From: Spirogloea muscicola
Lineage: Eukaryota > Streptophyta > Zygnematophyceae > Spirogloeales > Spirogloeaceae
Length of the DNA: 47,370 nucleotides
Assembly (NCBI GenBank): GCA_009602725.1
Contig: WELB01000093.1
Coordinates: 251,441-298,810 of the forward strand
Direction: 5' to 3'
The notes beneath the pieces were generated by a model. It did not search any database and was not told where the DNA came from. It was given only the letters and a program-made list of their open reading frames with translations. Position 1 is the stretch's first letter. Each line of letters opens with the position of its first letter. The position numbers and the translations under genes were made by a program. Shown here piece by piece: positions 1 through 11,167 of this stretch.

Positions 1-1
1 C

Positions 2-133
2 CCACCCGCCCTCCCTCCTGCCATTGCTGCTTCCTCAACCTCCTCTAGCAGCTCCACAAGCGGTACCGGTCGAGTCGACATGGCCCCCGTCAGCACGGCT
101 CCCCCCGCTCTGTGGCACCTCCAGCCCTCCTAG
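2..133 (+). CDS. possible 3' end of a gene entering from the left edge
   Basis: One frame is open from the first bases to a TAG at 131-133. It gives a Pro/Ala then Ser/Thr-rich peptide ending ALWHLQPS. There is no recognisable domain and no start inside the window. The stretch is GC-rich, unlike the AT-richer repeat that follows at once, which fits a last exon. It is too short and too low in complexity to be sure. Confidence 0.2.
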   Translation, partial: PPALPPAIAASSTSSSSSTSGTGRVDMAPVSTAPPALWHLQPS

Positions 134-139
134 TATAGG

Positions 140-505
140 GCGTCTTTCATGTAGCCACAGTCTTTGCGCTGCATTCTTTGCACTTTCTGCATTTTCTGCC
201 TGAACAATGTAATGGCTTGAATTGGCCTCGCTTTAATTTCATGCGCACCGCGCGCCTTCTCTCTCTTATGTTCCTTTTCTTCATTTTTCTTTCGAGTCCC
301 TTTCGACTCTCGCTCCCCCCTTCCCCCGTCTTCGAAAATTCCTTCCCCCGTCTTGTTTATCCTCCTTTGGCCTTCAACTTTTCCTTCCAATCACACAGTT
401 TTTCCTCCGCTCCCGTCAACCCCGTGGACAAGAAAGAAGCGCGGCCAAATTGACTGGTGGCTGTGCGAGGCCAGCCCAAATGGACAAGGTCTGAAGGAGC
501 CGGAT
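140..505 (+). repeat. dispersed repeat fragment (CGCACCGCGCGCC family)
   Basis: This carries the segment 'cctgaacaatgtaatggctt' followed by 'catgcgcaccgcgcgcc', which recurs with small changes near 4090, 4585, 5100, 8545 (minus), 21010 and 22440. The end at 445-505 (a 'gcggccaaattgactggtgg' block) recurs near 27000-27065. These pieces always lie beside LINE tails or the GGGCTGGC hairpin, so this is part of the same mosaic repeat. There is no gene here. Confidence 0.7.
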
Positions 506-1270
506 AAGGCGCAGAAAGCAAAGTACTAAGTCCTAACTAAGTGGAATGAGCTCCCTGACCTCCACAACACGCCGACGGTGCTGGTCTGCCACTGCAGACC
601 TGCGCATCTTACTGCCAGGCTACAATGAACGAGCCACACAGCCATTGACCGAGGCCTTTTGCATGGCAGAACCTTTCTATCTTTGCAGCTTTTCGAACAG
701 CTCTAAGCATAGAAAGAAACAGCAAAACCTCAGGCCCCAGCGCACACTCAACGCACCAATGTCACCAATTCTAGCTAGCCGAGCTGCACGAAGTGCCAAT
801 TTCTCAACTGCTTTTCACAATTGGTCCAGTCCAGTACCCTTGCAGTGAACGTGCGCAAGGCAGTAGCTACACTAGCTAAATACGGCTGTGAAGAAACTAA
901 TGAGACGAAAGGGTGGCTCTGTTGCTTGCTATGTGACGGTCGTGCAATTCACGCAGGCCGGCACACACATTTGTAATAACAGCTCAGCTCCTGGCTATGA
1001 ATCTCCTCACACCTAAAGTGTTCCTACGTCTGTAGAGTGCGCCCTTGGCCACTTGGTCCACTTGGTCCAAGGGTGCCGTATCGAATTGGCAGCCTAAGCG
1101 GATGCTGCTAACTAATTTGTGCTATGTCGCCTGTGACACTCTGCACTCGTCTTTTGCACCGCGGCACTTTTGTTGTGGAAGCAGAGAGCTGGTCAGTCAG
1201 CCTGCTATGCTGCGGCGTGCTGTGTGCAGAATGGGGCTCCAATGCAAGCTCTGCAGAGCTTGTGACAACG
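506..1270. other. no gene supported
   Basis: An open frame at 546-848 (plus) has no recognisable motif, homologue or splice context. It contains 3' flanking sequence of the secreted-protein gene at its right. I see no repeat shared with the rest of the window. Confidence 0.4.
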
Positions 1271-1271
1271 C

Positions 1272-2647
1272 CTAGGACAAGCCCATCAACGCACCTTGTC
1301 GGGCCTTGCGAAGGCTTCGTCTGCTTCTTGGTGCGGGTCCGATGAGCGGCGCCGCAGGCGGCGGCGCAGTGCCCGGGCGGCATGCCCGGCAGTCGGACGC
1401 GAGGAGGCTGCTGGTCATGAAATCTGCGAAGCTGCTGGACGTTTCTGCTGCATCGTCCCCTACCTCACCACTGCGGGCTTTGAGCGCTAGCGCGCTCCAT
1501 GGCACGTCGAAGTACTGCTTGGCGCCCGTTCTGAAATAGCGACCAAGTAGGCCGCCGACAGAGCCGCTGTGTTCTCGCAGAGCAAGAAACAGGAGTGAGC
1601 AGGGGTGAAGGTGCTCGCCAAGCAGGCGCGGGCAGCAATAGCACATTGGCCACGGTAGCAGGGGCGAGCTCTGTGCTGGTCCTAGCATCAATCATAGTGC
1701 GGAGGTGGCGGTGTCGTACCTGAGCTTTGCATGCAGCATCTCGACATCCACGGACGTGTGCAGCGAGCCGGCCGGGCTGGCCTGGGCCCGGAACCTCACC
1801 AGCAACTGCAGCATATAACAGCACAGGCTTCACAACAAGCGGCGGCCTCGCAATGGTGGGCAACACGGCAGCAAGGCTGTGCCAACGGCCGAAGCCGAGC
1901 CCCGGCTGACCATTGCGCCCACCTGGACGACGCCGTGGACGCTGAAGACGTAGTGCTCCTCGACCTCCTCGCTGGCAGCAGCCGCCTCGCGCCGGCGCCT
2001 GCGGCGCGTCGACTCTGCGCCGAACAGAATGGGCCCGCGGTGTCGTCCGACGTACAACACAGTCACTTCGCCGCCGCCGCCCGCGGCCTTGAGCACGCGG
2101 TAGCCGCCTGCGTGCAGCAGCAGCGGCGCACCGTCCACCGTCACCTGCGACGAGCAGGAGCGGCATTGGACGGCCGCCTCTGTGGGCATTTCGCTAGTGG
2201 CGGCGGCAGCAGGCATCGGGAGTGCCCGGCATCTCGCAAGCACGCAAAGCATAGCAAGCGTTGCGCCAAGGAGGTATGCGCCTCACCGGACCTGCCCGAT
2301 GGTGCCGGTGGCGGCAGCCTGCGGGCTCGCGCTGGCCGCGAACACGACCTGCCGCGCTCCCACCAGCATGCCCGCCGCCTTGTGCTGCCAGCTCTCCACC
2401 GCCATGTTGACGCTGAGGCTCCTGCTGCGACGTCAAGCTGCGACTGTCAGCGCCCGCGCGCACATGGCGAGCGACGTTGCTCTGAGTGGTGGGTGCATGG
2501 TTGGCTCGCGCCGCGCACGCACCCCTGGGAGAGCACGCAGTAGGTGACGCTGTCGGGCTGGCGCGACAACAGGGGCGGCCCTGCGGCGGCGGCGAGCGCG
2601 ACGCCGGCGAGGCCCGCGAGGAGCAGCGCGACGGGAGCGGCGGCCAT
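1272..2647 (-). CDS. secreted protein, root-cap-domain-like (paralogue 1)
   Basis: Five exons on the minus strand: 2523-2647, 2292-2421, 1923-2144, 1720-1805 and 1272-1566. All join in phase to give 285 residues. The start is the ATG before an Ala/Leu-rich signal peptide (MAAAPVALLLAG, residues 1-22). The mature part reads TYCVLSQGSLSVNMAV (about 35-49), GMLVGARQVVF, VTVDGAPLLLHAGG, then EEHYVFSVHGVVQ and VGGLLGRYFR in the last exon. The order and spacing of FCxVSD-xLxIN, xxxGAxxV, DGxPxxLP and VxGVLGQTYR-like blocks resemble the plant Root_cap family (PF06830), itself related to the inter-alpha-trypsin-inhibitor C-terminal domain. The match is by eye and divergent. A paralogue with the same exon 4 size (86 nt) lies at 19071-20465. 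The last 50 residues are Ala/Ser/Arg-rich. The protein is probably exported or in the cell wall. The gene model is solid; the family call is moderate. Confidence 0.72.
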
Positions 2648-2729
2648 GGCGCGCGGGGGTGCGGAGCTCGAGTTGTCGGTGGGGGAGTGACAGAATGCGG
2701 CTCTGCTGTGCTTAGATGTAGAGAGCGTC

Positions 2730-3450
2730 TGTGAAAGCCAGCCAGGTGCATACCGAGGGTGTTCTAGGCACTGAATATCAGCGGAGCCACAGGCCAAACA
2801 GACAAGGCGCTCTCAGTGAGCCCGTGTCAGCCATAGGAAACTCAGATGAGCTGAGGGGAGGGCGGGTGGGAGCGAGGGGCTGTGAACAGACGAAGAAAAA
2901 AGCAAGCCCGAAAATATCAGCAAGACGCCACCCCCCCTGGGGAAGCCCAGCGCAGTCACTGGGCCGCGGGGGGCGCCTCACGTGCGCCCCACGGGCCGGG
3001 GCCGCCGCCCGTCGCGTACTGAAGCCGGCCGCTGCGGCGCCCCTCGGGCCGCACGCTCGCTCTGCCTGCCGCATGCGAAAGAGGAAGACAGCTCTCCTAG
3101 GAAGCAGCAAGGCGGCACAACACGCAGACCACCCGGCTGGGACGAGTTCGTACACCTGGCCGTGGATGTGCAAGGAACTCTCGGGTTCCAGTGGCTCGAC
3201 CTACTAGTCAGGCTTGCGTAGAAAGCTGTGTCCCGCAGGCGAGGTGAGCAGGCTGACTTCAACGCCGTGGGCTCGTTTGCCCAGGTCTACCGCATGCACC
3301 TTTCCATTTCCCTTCAGCGGTCCATTGCCCACGCCTTGCACCTGCGTGCTGGCCGTGCTCTCACTGCATCCTCTGGCTTTCGTCAGGGGGATTGTTTTCC
3401 GGCAGCTAATCTTTTGGATTTGCGGCTCCTCACTCGTAGTGATTGTGGGT
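2730..3450 (+). mobile_element. decayed RLE-type LINE 3' fragment
   Basis: The beginning (2733-2880) matches 16330-16460, which flanks another copy. Around 3120-3180 the frames give DHPAG and FVHLAVDVQG, as in the copy at 16409-17331. From 3270 the frame reads FAQVYRMHLSISLQRS, then LHLRAGRAL and LRLLTRSD, the family's terminal motif with the final GY lost. The reading frame is broken in several places, so it is inactive. Confidence 0.75.
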
Positions 3451-3499
3451 CATCCTACCCCAGTTCTGAGATAGGGCTTTTGGCCCCTTCGTAATTTGG

Positions 3500-4140
3500 C
3501 CCCTTCGAACCTTGTCAAATCTTTCCGGGCTGGCTTATCACAGCCCTTGCCCTTATTGGGAGAGCCACTTCTTCTTTCAGGACATGGCGATGGCTGGGAG
3601 AGGAAAGTGGCTCTCTCAAGGGGGAAGAAGGCTGTGAACAGGCAGCCCGAAAAGAATGGACAAGGTCCGAAGGGCCGAGAAGCGCTTCCCCAAAGCTTTC
3701 CGGTAGGATATCTACTTGGTGCAGTCTACTTAGGAGCCGCAAGTCAGAAAGACTAGCCGCCGAAAACCAATCCCCTTGTGAGAGGCCAGCCCACAAGCAG
3801 CAGAGCTTTGGGTTGCTGCAGAGCCTGCTTCTTCTTTTCACGCAGTTTACTCGCGAGCAGGCCGCGCCATGGCTGCTGCATCTGGGTCTAGGCGGGGTGC
3901 ATCTGTCCCAGCTGGGAGTTACTCCGACTTGCTGCTGCTCACTCGTGGTCATCAAGCTATCATCTGCGATGTTCTCGTGTCTAGGTGTGTGGTGTTAGGC
4001 GCCTACCGGCTCTTTGGACCTTGTCTTATCTTCTTGGGCTGGCCTTTCCCAGCCCCTACCTTCTATGGACAATTTGTAAGGCTAGAATTGGCCTCTCTTT
4101 CAATTTCATGCGCCCCGCGCGCCTTCTCTCTCTGAAAGGC
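3500..4140 (+). repeat. LINE tail scrap plus hairpin repeats
   Basis: This holds two GGGCTGGC...CAGCCC hairpins (3527-3545 and 4036-4055), a LINE C-terminal scrap at about 3853-3955 (AGRAMAAASGSRRGA, then SYSDLLLLTRGH) and the 'catgcgccccgcgcgcc' segment at about 4106-4134. It is a mosaic of the window's repeat family with no gene. Confidence 0.65.
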
Positions 4141-4332
4141 AATGAACACGGAGGCCCGGCTTGGCCCGGCCGGCTCTGGGCGGGCGAGGGCGAAGCGGGG
4201 CCAGCGTTGACCGGGGGGGGCTAAAGCATGGGCACGCGGAGTTAGTACGGTCCTCTCCGCACGGGCAGCGCCGCCGCCCCTTACTTGCCCGCTCGCAACC
4301 CCCCTCACCTCGTGGGAAGTGCTAATTTATCG
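4141..4332. other. GC-rich spacer, no gene seen
   Basis: A short GC-rich stretch ('gcccggcttggcccggccgg') between repeat blocks. No convincing coding frame, RNA or motif. Confidence 0.4.
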
Positions 4333-4830
4333 AGGATAGGGGCTGGACAAGCCAGCCCAAAAAAGAATGAACAAAGAACGAGAAGGGGGCCAGAGGAAGC
4401 CACCTCACCTCACCTCTTTGTACTCAATGGGCGAGCACTTTCTTCTTTGTACTTGGCCATTGGCCTTCGCTTGTTCCAAATACACGACTTACCTCATGTG
4501 CTCACTCGCGGATATTAGTGTCCCCCCTAGCCAGCTCATTACCCAGTTAACAGGACATCTGTAAGGCTAAAATTGGCCTCCCTTTCAATTTCATGCGCAC
4601 CGCGCGCCTTCTCTATTTTTGAGCAGAAGTGGCACTCCCAATGGGGGCAAGGGCTGCGAAAAGCTAGCCCAAAAAGAATTGACAAAGGTTCGGAGGGGCC
4701 TACAGAGTAATTTGTAGCTGCTTTCTTTCTTTGTGTGCTTTGGTTTCTTAGCGCTTCCTCTGGCTTCCTCTGGCCCCCTTCTCGTTCTTTGTTCATTCTT
4801 TTTTGGGCTGGCTTGTCCAGCCCCTATCCT
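4333..4830. repeat. 70-bp perfect inverted repeat flanking 358 bp
   Basis: 4333-4402 and 4761-4830 are exact reverse complements of each other over 70 bases, each containing the GGGCTGG-aca-AGCCAGCCC hairpin and an A/T-run beside it. The interior (4403-4760) holds another hairpin (4651-4670) and the CGCACCGCGCGCC segment. A transcript would fold into a 70-bp stem. I found no clear target-site duplication, so it may be a MITE-like unit or two oppositely inserted copies. Confidence 0.85.
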
Positions 4831-5039
4831 TTAGCAGCAGGTGATGTACATCCCTACAAGCGTGTAGCAGCTACAAAGGGGCCTGAAGATGCTATGTCAG
4901 AACGGGGGGAGGATGGATCGCCCATAGATCTCAGTGAACTCAGTAACTTTGCAGTGGGTGAATGTACGTCATCAGTGGGTACCCGTGCTCACCCGTGGGT
5001 ACTAATGTCACCCTGTTACCTTAGGCACCTTAGTTTAGG

Positions 5040-5310
5040 TCTTCGTATCATGTAGCCTTGTTCACTTTGCACTAGGTTCTGCCTGGACAATGTCTGGCTT
5101 GAATTGGCGGCCTGCCTTTCATTTCATGTGCTCCGCGTGCCTTCGCATCAGATGTGCTTGGCTTTTGTACTTGGCCATTTTGCACCTTCGTGCTGGCCGT
5201 GCTCTCGCTGCAGCCTCTGTCTTTCGTTACAGAAATTGATTTCCGGCCGCTATCTTTCGGATTTGCGGCTCCTCACTAGTGTTTATTGATTGGTCCATCC
5301 TACCCCAGTT
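5040..5310 (+). mobile_element. LINE tail scrap
   Basis: After the 'tgtctggcttgaattgg' and CGCGCC segment, 5190-5290 encodes a degraded terminal motif (HLRAGRALAAASVFR, then a frame-shifted FRICGSSLV). It resembles the 3241-3441 copy. The frame is broken. Confidence 0.55.
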
Positions 5311-6640
5311 CTGAGAGTGCCCTTCTTCTTTAGGCCCCTTCGTGGTTTGGCCCCTTCGAACCTTGTCAATTCTTTGTTCTTTGTTGTGGCCTTGCACAGC
5401 CACCAGTCCATTTGGAAGCGCTGTATTGCTTGTTCGTGCTGCCTTATCACTGGCTTCTCACAGCCCTTGCCCCATTTGGAGAGCCACTTCTTTCTTTCTA
5501 TCTTCTATTTTGGCCTTCGATTGTTTCAGATATATGACGATTTTCCCCTCTCCCCCACTCTCGCTCCTATTCCATGCAAGAGCACTGGGTCTGTCCTTCC
5601 ACAGCCAACGCCCTATACGGAAGAGCACTCTTTATAGACAGTACTAGAATGGCACCAAGGCTGCCAGCCCGCCCGCTCATCAGAAGCACTTGCCGCCAGA
5701 AGTCCGACACAATTAACTTTGTGCTCAAGCTACGGCTCTCACTTGCAGCACAAGCACAGGCTGCTGCTGGGAAGCAGCTGGCAGGCTTGAAATCAGGTAT
5801 AGCGGCCGCACTGCATGGAACTGCAGAGGAGAGGGGGAGGTGTAATGTTGGGGAGAACTCCAAGAATGAGAAACCCCCAGCCCAGAGAAGGTCCAACTTT
5901 CCCTCTGTCATCACTCGACTCAGGCCCGGAGACCTGAACTCCAGGTGCTCTAGTGAAGAAGGGAGCTATGCACACAGCAGCTGCTTGGTCAGGACTTGGC
6001 TTGCTTCCAGGCTGCCTTGCAGATTTGCATCAAAGGGAGAGAAATATAGCCCTCCCTCCAGCAGCGACATCACGATCAGAACCTAAGTGATCAGAACCTG
6101 AAGGAATGATTGCCCCTGCAGTAGCATGCGCCACCATTGGGCAACTTGCTGCCTGTTTGCTGGCAACAAGGCTGCTGTAATCCCTCAGCAGAGCACTAAA
6201 ACTCCTGGATCACTGCTGCTGCCAATCAGCACATTGCTGACAACCACTACCACCTTTATAAACTCCTGCCAGAGAGCACAACCCTAGGCTGCCGACTGTT
6301 GTACTTGCTCTTGTCGTCCATAATGTGCTCGAATTATCAGCGCCACTGCCGTTTTGAGGGTAGCATCCTCTTTCCTAATACCTGCACATGAATCTTCGTG
6401 GACAAAGACAAAACTCATAGCCATCACTGTGTCGAATATCAAAGGTCTCGATGTGGTCAGCGTGCTGCACAAGATGACAACATCGTCTCCAGTGGTGTGC
6501 TCACTCTAAGTGGAGGTAAGCCAGCTTCAATTACCGGCCAGCCCATCAAATAACTGCAGATCACCATCCCGCTGGCATTCAGGAGAATGGTAACAGAACT
6601 GGTGGCTGGAGGCCTATACAGGGCCCATAAACAAGCCACC
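5311..6640. other. mosaic repeat debris then unassigned DNA
   Basis: 5311-5570 contains further 'gccccttcg' and 'cacagcc' pieces of the repeat family. An open frame at 5574-6086 has a stretch (KLRLSLAAQAQAAAGKQLAG) vaguely like a LINE tail, but no motif can be defended. From 6090 to 6640 I see the 3' flank of the ankyrin gene and nothing else. Confidence 0.4.
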
Positions 6641-7808
6641 TCATTCGTCCAGTTCGTCATCGCCCGCCATGAAGGAGAGCGTGATCTTGGCCTTCTTCTC
6701 GGGCACTTCCTCCTCAATGCTCTCCTCCTCAGCTGCGTCATGGCCATCGGCGACATTGCCATGTTCCACCTTGCCTGGCCCACTTGAGGCCCCGCCAGCA
6801 ATGGCTTCCGCAGGTATCTCCCTGCTCCCATTTTCCTCATGCCCAGCTACACTCGGCCGCGCGTTTGGAGCGGGCCCAATGGTCAGGTTGGTCATTGGCG
6901 CCGAGGAGCCGACTTCTGTGGCATCCCCTGCTTCCTTCTCTGCAGCTTCTCCTGCTGTTGCAGGTGCTGAGGCCGTCTGCTCCCTTGACTTCCTCTTCTC
7001 ACCTGCTCGGCCATCACTCTTTCCTTCCGGCTCCGTGGCCCGTTTTGCAAGAAGCTCTTCAAGCAAGCCCTTCGTCTCATCGTTCTTGGCGATTGCCGCT
7101 GGCGTTAGGCCTTTCGTATTCTCAGCTCTGAGCGCACCAGGCCACCGTCGAGCCAGGAGTCGTGCAATAGATACGTGACCGCCCTGCGCCGCAAAGTGCA
7201 GCGGCGTCATACCCTTGCGATTTGCAACGCTGGCCTTGGCGCCGCCTGCGAGCAGCATCCGCACGGCATCTACGTGGCCCTTCTGCGCCGCAAAGTGTAG
7301 AGCTGACATCTCGTCGGATGCCGTCAGGCCCACAATGGCGCCGTTCTGGCAGAGCAGCTCTACCATGGCCGCGTGCCCCGCCCAGGCCGCCAGATGGAGA
7401 CTGCCGCAAGCCACCCTTAGGTCAAGAAATTGCCTCAATGAACGTCCTCCGCAGCACGGCCTAAAGTCTCGGAAACATCCTGGAGACTAATAACTAGAAG
7501 TACAAGCAAGTCTCCAGCAAAGCAGCGGCGAAGCAACAGTGACCGCAAACAAGAGCAAGTCTTGCCCATCTTAGTGCGCAGCAGGGGCAGATAGCTTGAC
7601 AATGTCGGCTCATGCTGCGAGCTTGTCTTCAAGGGCCAATGCCTGCAAGCGAGGCTGGGAGCTGCGACCAGCCGGCACCAGCCCAGCGGCCCGAGAGCGG
7701 ATACGGCGTTCGGTTGAGGCTGTCCCTGGCGTTCACGTCCCCACCCTCGGCCAGCAGGCGCCGGGCCTCAGCCTCATCGCCGGCGCGAGCGGCTTCATGC
7801 AGCTGCAT
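6641..7808 (-). CDS. ankyrin-repeat protein with acidic/Lys-rich C-terminus
   Basis: Two exons on the minus strand, 7705-7808 and 6641-7400, give 287 residues. The start is the first ATG after an in-frame TAG. Exon 1 encodes the first repeat (MQLHEAARAGDEAEARRLL) and ends in the middle of NRTP. Exon 2 continues LHLAAWAGHAAMVELL, so the intron splits the TPLH motif of repeat 2 and the splice restores it. Repeats follow with ALHFAAQKGHVDAVRMLL, TPLHFAAQGGHVSIARLL and a last half-repeat (GLTPAAIAKNDETKGLLEEL). Residues from about 145 are low in complexity, rich in Ala, Glu and Lys, with a basic KKRKSRE-like patch and an acidic end (KKAKITLSFMAGDDELDE). This suggests a protein-binding adaptor; partner unknown. 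No neighbour hints at its role. Confidence 0.87.
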
Positions 7809-8499
7809 CCCCGCCGGCGAGGGCAGCGCTGCAGCCGGCAGCAGGCGCTAGCTTGTCCGGATCCTCATCGCGGCCGGGCGCGGGCAGGCCCGAGCGCGGG
7901 AGCCGGCCCCGATGCCTGGCCCGCTTGCACGCCGCGCCCCGTATGGCTCGTTGCTTGCTGTGTGGTGCGCAAAAGAAACCCCAGCAAACTCGCAACGAGC
8001 AGAGCCCGCAGTGCGACGCCGCCCGCCGCTCCGGCTGCACGGAGGCCTCGGAGGCTGAGGTCCTCAGTAAGGCGTCGATAAGCGGCAAAGGCAGCCAGAT
8101 GCGCGATGCAAGGAAGGATGGGGCGGCAAGTGGGGGAGTAGGAGGTGAGCAGGCCGACGGGGCGACAAGGAGAAGGGGCGGCCCGTCTAATTTCTTCATC
8201 TCTTTTTTTCCAAGGATAGTTGGCCGTAAGAGCTCTGCCTAAACGGGGGCGATGTGAAGAGAAGAAACAGCTCTTCCGAAGGGCGTGCAACCTTGTGAAC
8301 AAACCTTGTGGAGGACCACGGGCCTTGGTCGATATTGTTGTTTACGGAGGTCAAGTCTTCTTCTTCATATAAGTTCCAGCATCGACGCACATCGCTGGCC
8401 ATGCAATAGGCAGTGCAGAACAAAGAAAGCTGCAGCAGTACTCCGATTATCCCCAATATGATCACCTCCTGCCAGCGGAAGAAAGTGCGGGCCCATAGA

Positions 8500-9010
8500 G
8501 AAGGGTGGCTAGCAAAGCCAGCCCAGAAAGAGAGAAGGCGCGCGGTGCGCATGAAATTAAAGCGAGGCCAATTCAAGCCAATACATTATGGAATGAAAGA
8601 ATGGACAAGCCAGCGGCAGTCGACATCTTTGGCTGTTTAGGTCCTCATTCCCACACTCTCCTTCGGAAGGTTGCCAATCTAGGCTACACACGACATGCAG
8701 ATGTGTTCCCGGCTGAGATGGGCTTGCCAGCTGCATATCTGTCGTTCTTGCGACGACGAGTTTCGGCCTGTTTGCAGCGTGCTCAGGCTAATGCTTTGCA
8801 CCAAAAAGTTGGGCGAGCTCTAGTTGGTAGCAGAAGGGCTTCGAATCTGCCAGCTAGTATTCAGGCATCAAATAGCGACCTTAATATTTTGACCCGTGGT
8901 TACTGAGCGGGTCAATCTGCTGTAGGTTATTTAGGTCTTCAGATGTGCTGGCCTTTGTACTTGGCCATTTGGCCTTCGTTTGTTTCAAATACACGGAATT
9001 CTCTTTCGAA
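8500..9010 (+). mobile_element. RLE-type LINE 3' end, subfamily 1
   Basis: After a hairpin and the CGCGCGG segment in reverse (8507-8570), the frame from about 8600 reads DIFGCLGPHSHTLL, YLSFLRRRVSACLQRAQA, GRALVGSRRAS and ends LNILTRGY at a TGA at 8904-8906. The 3' UTR (8907-9010, 'gagcgggtcaatctgctgta', then 'cttcgtttgtttcaaatac') is shared with the copies at 9110, 27110 and 31500. It is a 5'-truncated insertion, and it faces the next copy tail to tail. Confidence 0.85.
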
Positions 9011-9109
9011 GGGGGTTGGGGCTGGATTTTCCCAGGGAAAGACGCTTTCAAGAGAGGGCTCGCCCACAGAGAAGAGGGGCTGGCAAAGCCAGCCCAAAAA
9101 GACTGGACA

Positions 9110-9660
9110 CAGATGAAAAATAATTCGTGTACCTGAAACAAACGAAGGCCAAATGGCCAAGTACAAAGGCAAGCACATCTAAGACCTATATGACCTACAG
9201 CAGAATGACCCGCTCAGTAACCGCGGGTCAAAACATAAAGGTCGCTAATTGATGCCTGAATACTAGATGTCGGATAAGAAGCCCTTCTGCCACCAACTAG
9301 AGCTCGCCCAGCTTTCTGGTGCAAGGCATTAGCCTGGGCACGCTGCAGACAGGCCGAAACTCGTCGTCGCAAGAAAGACAGATATGCAGCTTGCAAGCAC
9401 ATCTCAGTCGGGAACACATCTGCACGTCGTGTGTAGCCTAGATTGGCAATGTTGTGGAGGAGGGTGTGGAAGCGCGGAACCAGACAGCCAAAAGTGTCAA
9501 CTGCAGCTGGCAGGAGCTGATCGCACCGGGGGTAGTCGGAGTAGTGCTGTAGCTTTCTCTGCTTTGCAATGCCCACTGCGTGGCCAGCGATGTTTGTCGA
9601 TGCTGGACCTTTATACGCCTCCGTAAGATGGAGGCCAGCCCAGAGAAATAGAATGAACAA
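9110..9660 (-). mobile_element. RLE-type LINE 3' end, subfamily 1, inverted copy
   Basis: The minus-strand frame (9214-9660) reads STNIAGHAVGIAKQRKLQHY, then DTFGCLVPRFHTLL, YLSFLRRRVSACLQRAQA and YVLTRGY. The 3' UTR at 9115-9213 matches that of the copy at 8500-9010. The two tails lie about 100 bp apart, with a GGGCTGGC hairpin (9077-9095) between them. Confidence 0.85.
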
Positions 9661-10440
9661 AGAATGAAGGGGCCAAGGAAATCGCTAAAACACACAGTGA
9701 ATCAAGTAGCTACGAAACACTTAGTAACCCCTACTAATTAAGCAGCCGCAGGTCGGAGAAACTAGTCTCCTGGTAGCGGGTGGTTTTCTAACACATTCAC
9801 ACCTCTCAACGCGGCAGGCTCTCTCTCTAGTATCCAGCTTTTGCACCTTCCGGCCCTTTCGGACCCTGCCCAATCCTTTGGGCTTTCTCACAGCCATTGC
9901 TGTCAACCTCGAGGAGCTGTTTTCTTTTCTCTCGCCCAGGTATATGCATGCGCCTGTCAGTATGGTTGCAGCAGTCAATGGCACACGCTTTGCACCTGCG
10001 TGCTGGTCGCGCTGTAGCTGCAGGCTATAGCCAGGGGACCCGCTACCCGGATACTAATTTCTCTGTACTTGTCGGCTGCTCAACACTGAATACTGAGCAC
10101 CCAATGGCCACTTGAGTCGCAAGTGCTTTAGCGCTTGTCTAGCCCATGCGTTTGTTCATTCTTTTTGTTCGGCTTGACCTGCCCCAGCACCTTGCGCGGC
10201 GTGCGGTGGCCCGCCGTCAAGGGCAGCAGAGCAAGCAGCCTGGCTGCAATACCGCCGGGTCCCTTGCTCAAGTGTTCCGGATGCGCTTGGCCGTTTCCTT
10301 GCAGAGGTCCCTTGCCTTCGCTGTCCACTTGCGTGCAGGCCGCGCCTTGGCGGCTGCCTCCGATTTCCGTCAGGGTGACGTGTATCCGCCTGCAAGTTAC
10401 TCTGACTTGCACTTACTAACTCGCGGTTACTGAGAGCCCC
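9661..10440 (+). mobile_element. two LINE tails, subfamily 2
   Basis: 9945-10075 encodes MRLSVWLQQSMAHALHLRAG, then a broken end. 10146-10433 has an open frame ending SLAQVFRMRLAVSLQRS, LRAGRALAAASDFRQG and SYSDLHLLTRGY at a TGA. Subfamily 2 differs from subfamily 1 by VYRMRLxxSLQRS in place of LRRRVSACLQRAQ. 10441-10960 carries further 'ggcctctcacagccac' repeat pieces without a frame. Confidence 0.72.
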
Positions 10441-11165
10441 TTGCTGCCGGCTGAGCAATTTAGTATCTTGCTTTTTACGCCATCCGGCCCCTCCAGACCT
10501 TGTTCAATCTCTTGGGCTGGCCTCTCACAGCCACCAGTCAATCTGGAAGCGATGTTCTCTTTTGTTTGGGCTTACCTGTTATCTGTTTACCTGTTTGGGC
10601 TTGCCTCCAAGTACCGCCCGCACAAGTCGCCTGTGAAAGCTAGCATGGTGGCTACCCCGCCCTCATGTTTGACTGCACTTAGATGTAGCATCGGCAGGTC
10701 TGTTGAGGCACCATCTGCAGCAGCCGGCAACCGTTGGCTCGTTACTTCCATTTTGTGTTTTCGCACCTGTAAACCCTTCGTACCTTCTTCATCCCTTTTG
10801 TTTTGGCCTCTCACAGCCATCTCTTACTCTATGGCCCCTTCGAACTGTCTTTATCTTTGTTCTTGGCTGGCCTCTCACAGCCACCACTCTCTACTGGAAG
10901 CGTCATCTCTCTTACCTGGAAGAGCTGTTCCTTCCAGTCGGCAACACATGCGCTACACTGTGCGCGGCGGGTGCAGGGTCCCAGGGGGCACCCGTACGAG
11001 GATGTTGCTGTGCCGCCTCGGCAAGCAAATGGGGGCACTTCGCAGCCGGTGCTGGCCAGCCAGGGGCCCTTGCGACGGAGGCGACGTCCCCATCTCTAGC
11101 ACTTCCTGATATCTGCACTCTCAAGAGCTTCTTGCCACCGTCATAGGCTGCTTGTCAGCAACGTT
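10441..11165. repeat. repeat debris with 'cctctcacagccac' pieces; no gene
   Basis: The half-hairpin 'ggctggcctctcacagccac' occurs near 10514, 10812 and 10862, each after a 'gccccttcgaacc'-like block. 10940-11100 is GC-richer with open frames in all three plus frames, none with a recognisable motif. Confidence 0.45.
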
Positions 11166-11167
11166 AA

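Noticed and set aside
546-848. 100-codon frame as a gene
   Set aside because: No homologous pattern, no coding-like exon borders, and it lies in the 3' flank of another gene.
1465-2166. 233-codon minus-strand frame through the root-cap-like gene
   Set aside because: It crosses the exons in a frame that the paralogue at 19-20 kb does not support; the spliced model fits both genes.
5930-6000. tRNA-Leu/Ser-like words ('ggagacctgaactcc')
   Set aside because: No complete cloverleaf, no B box and no acceptor stem could be found.
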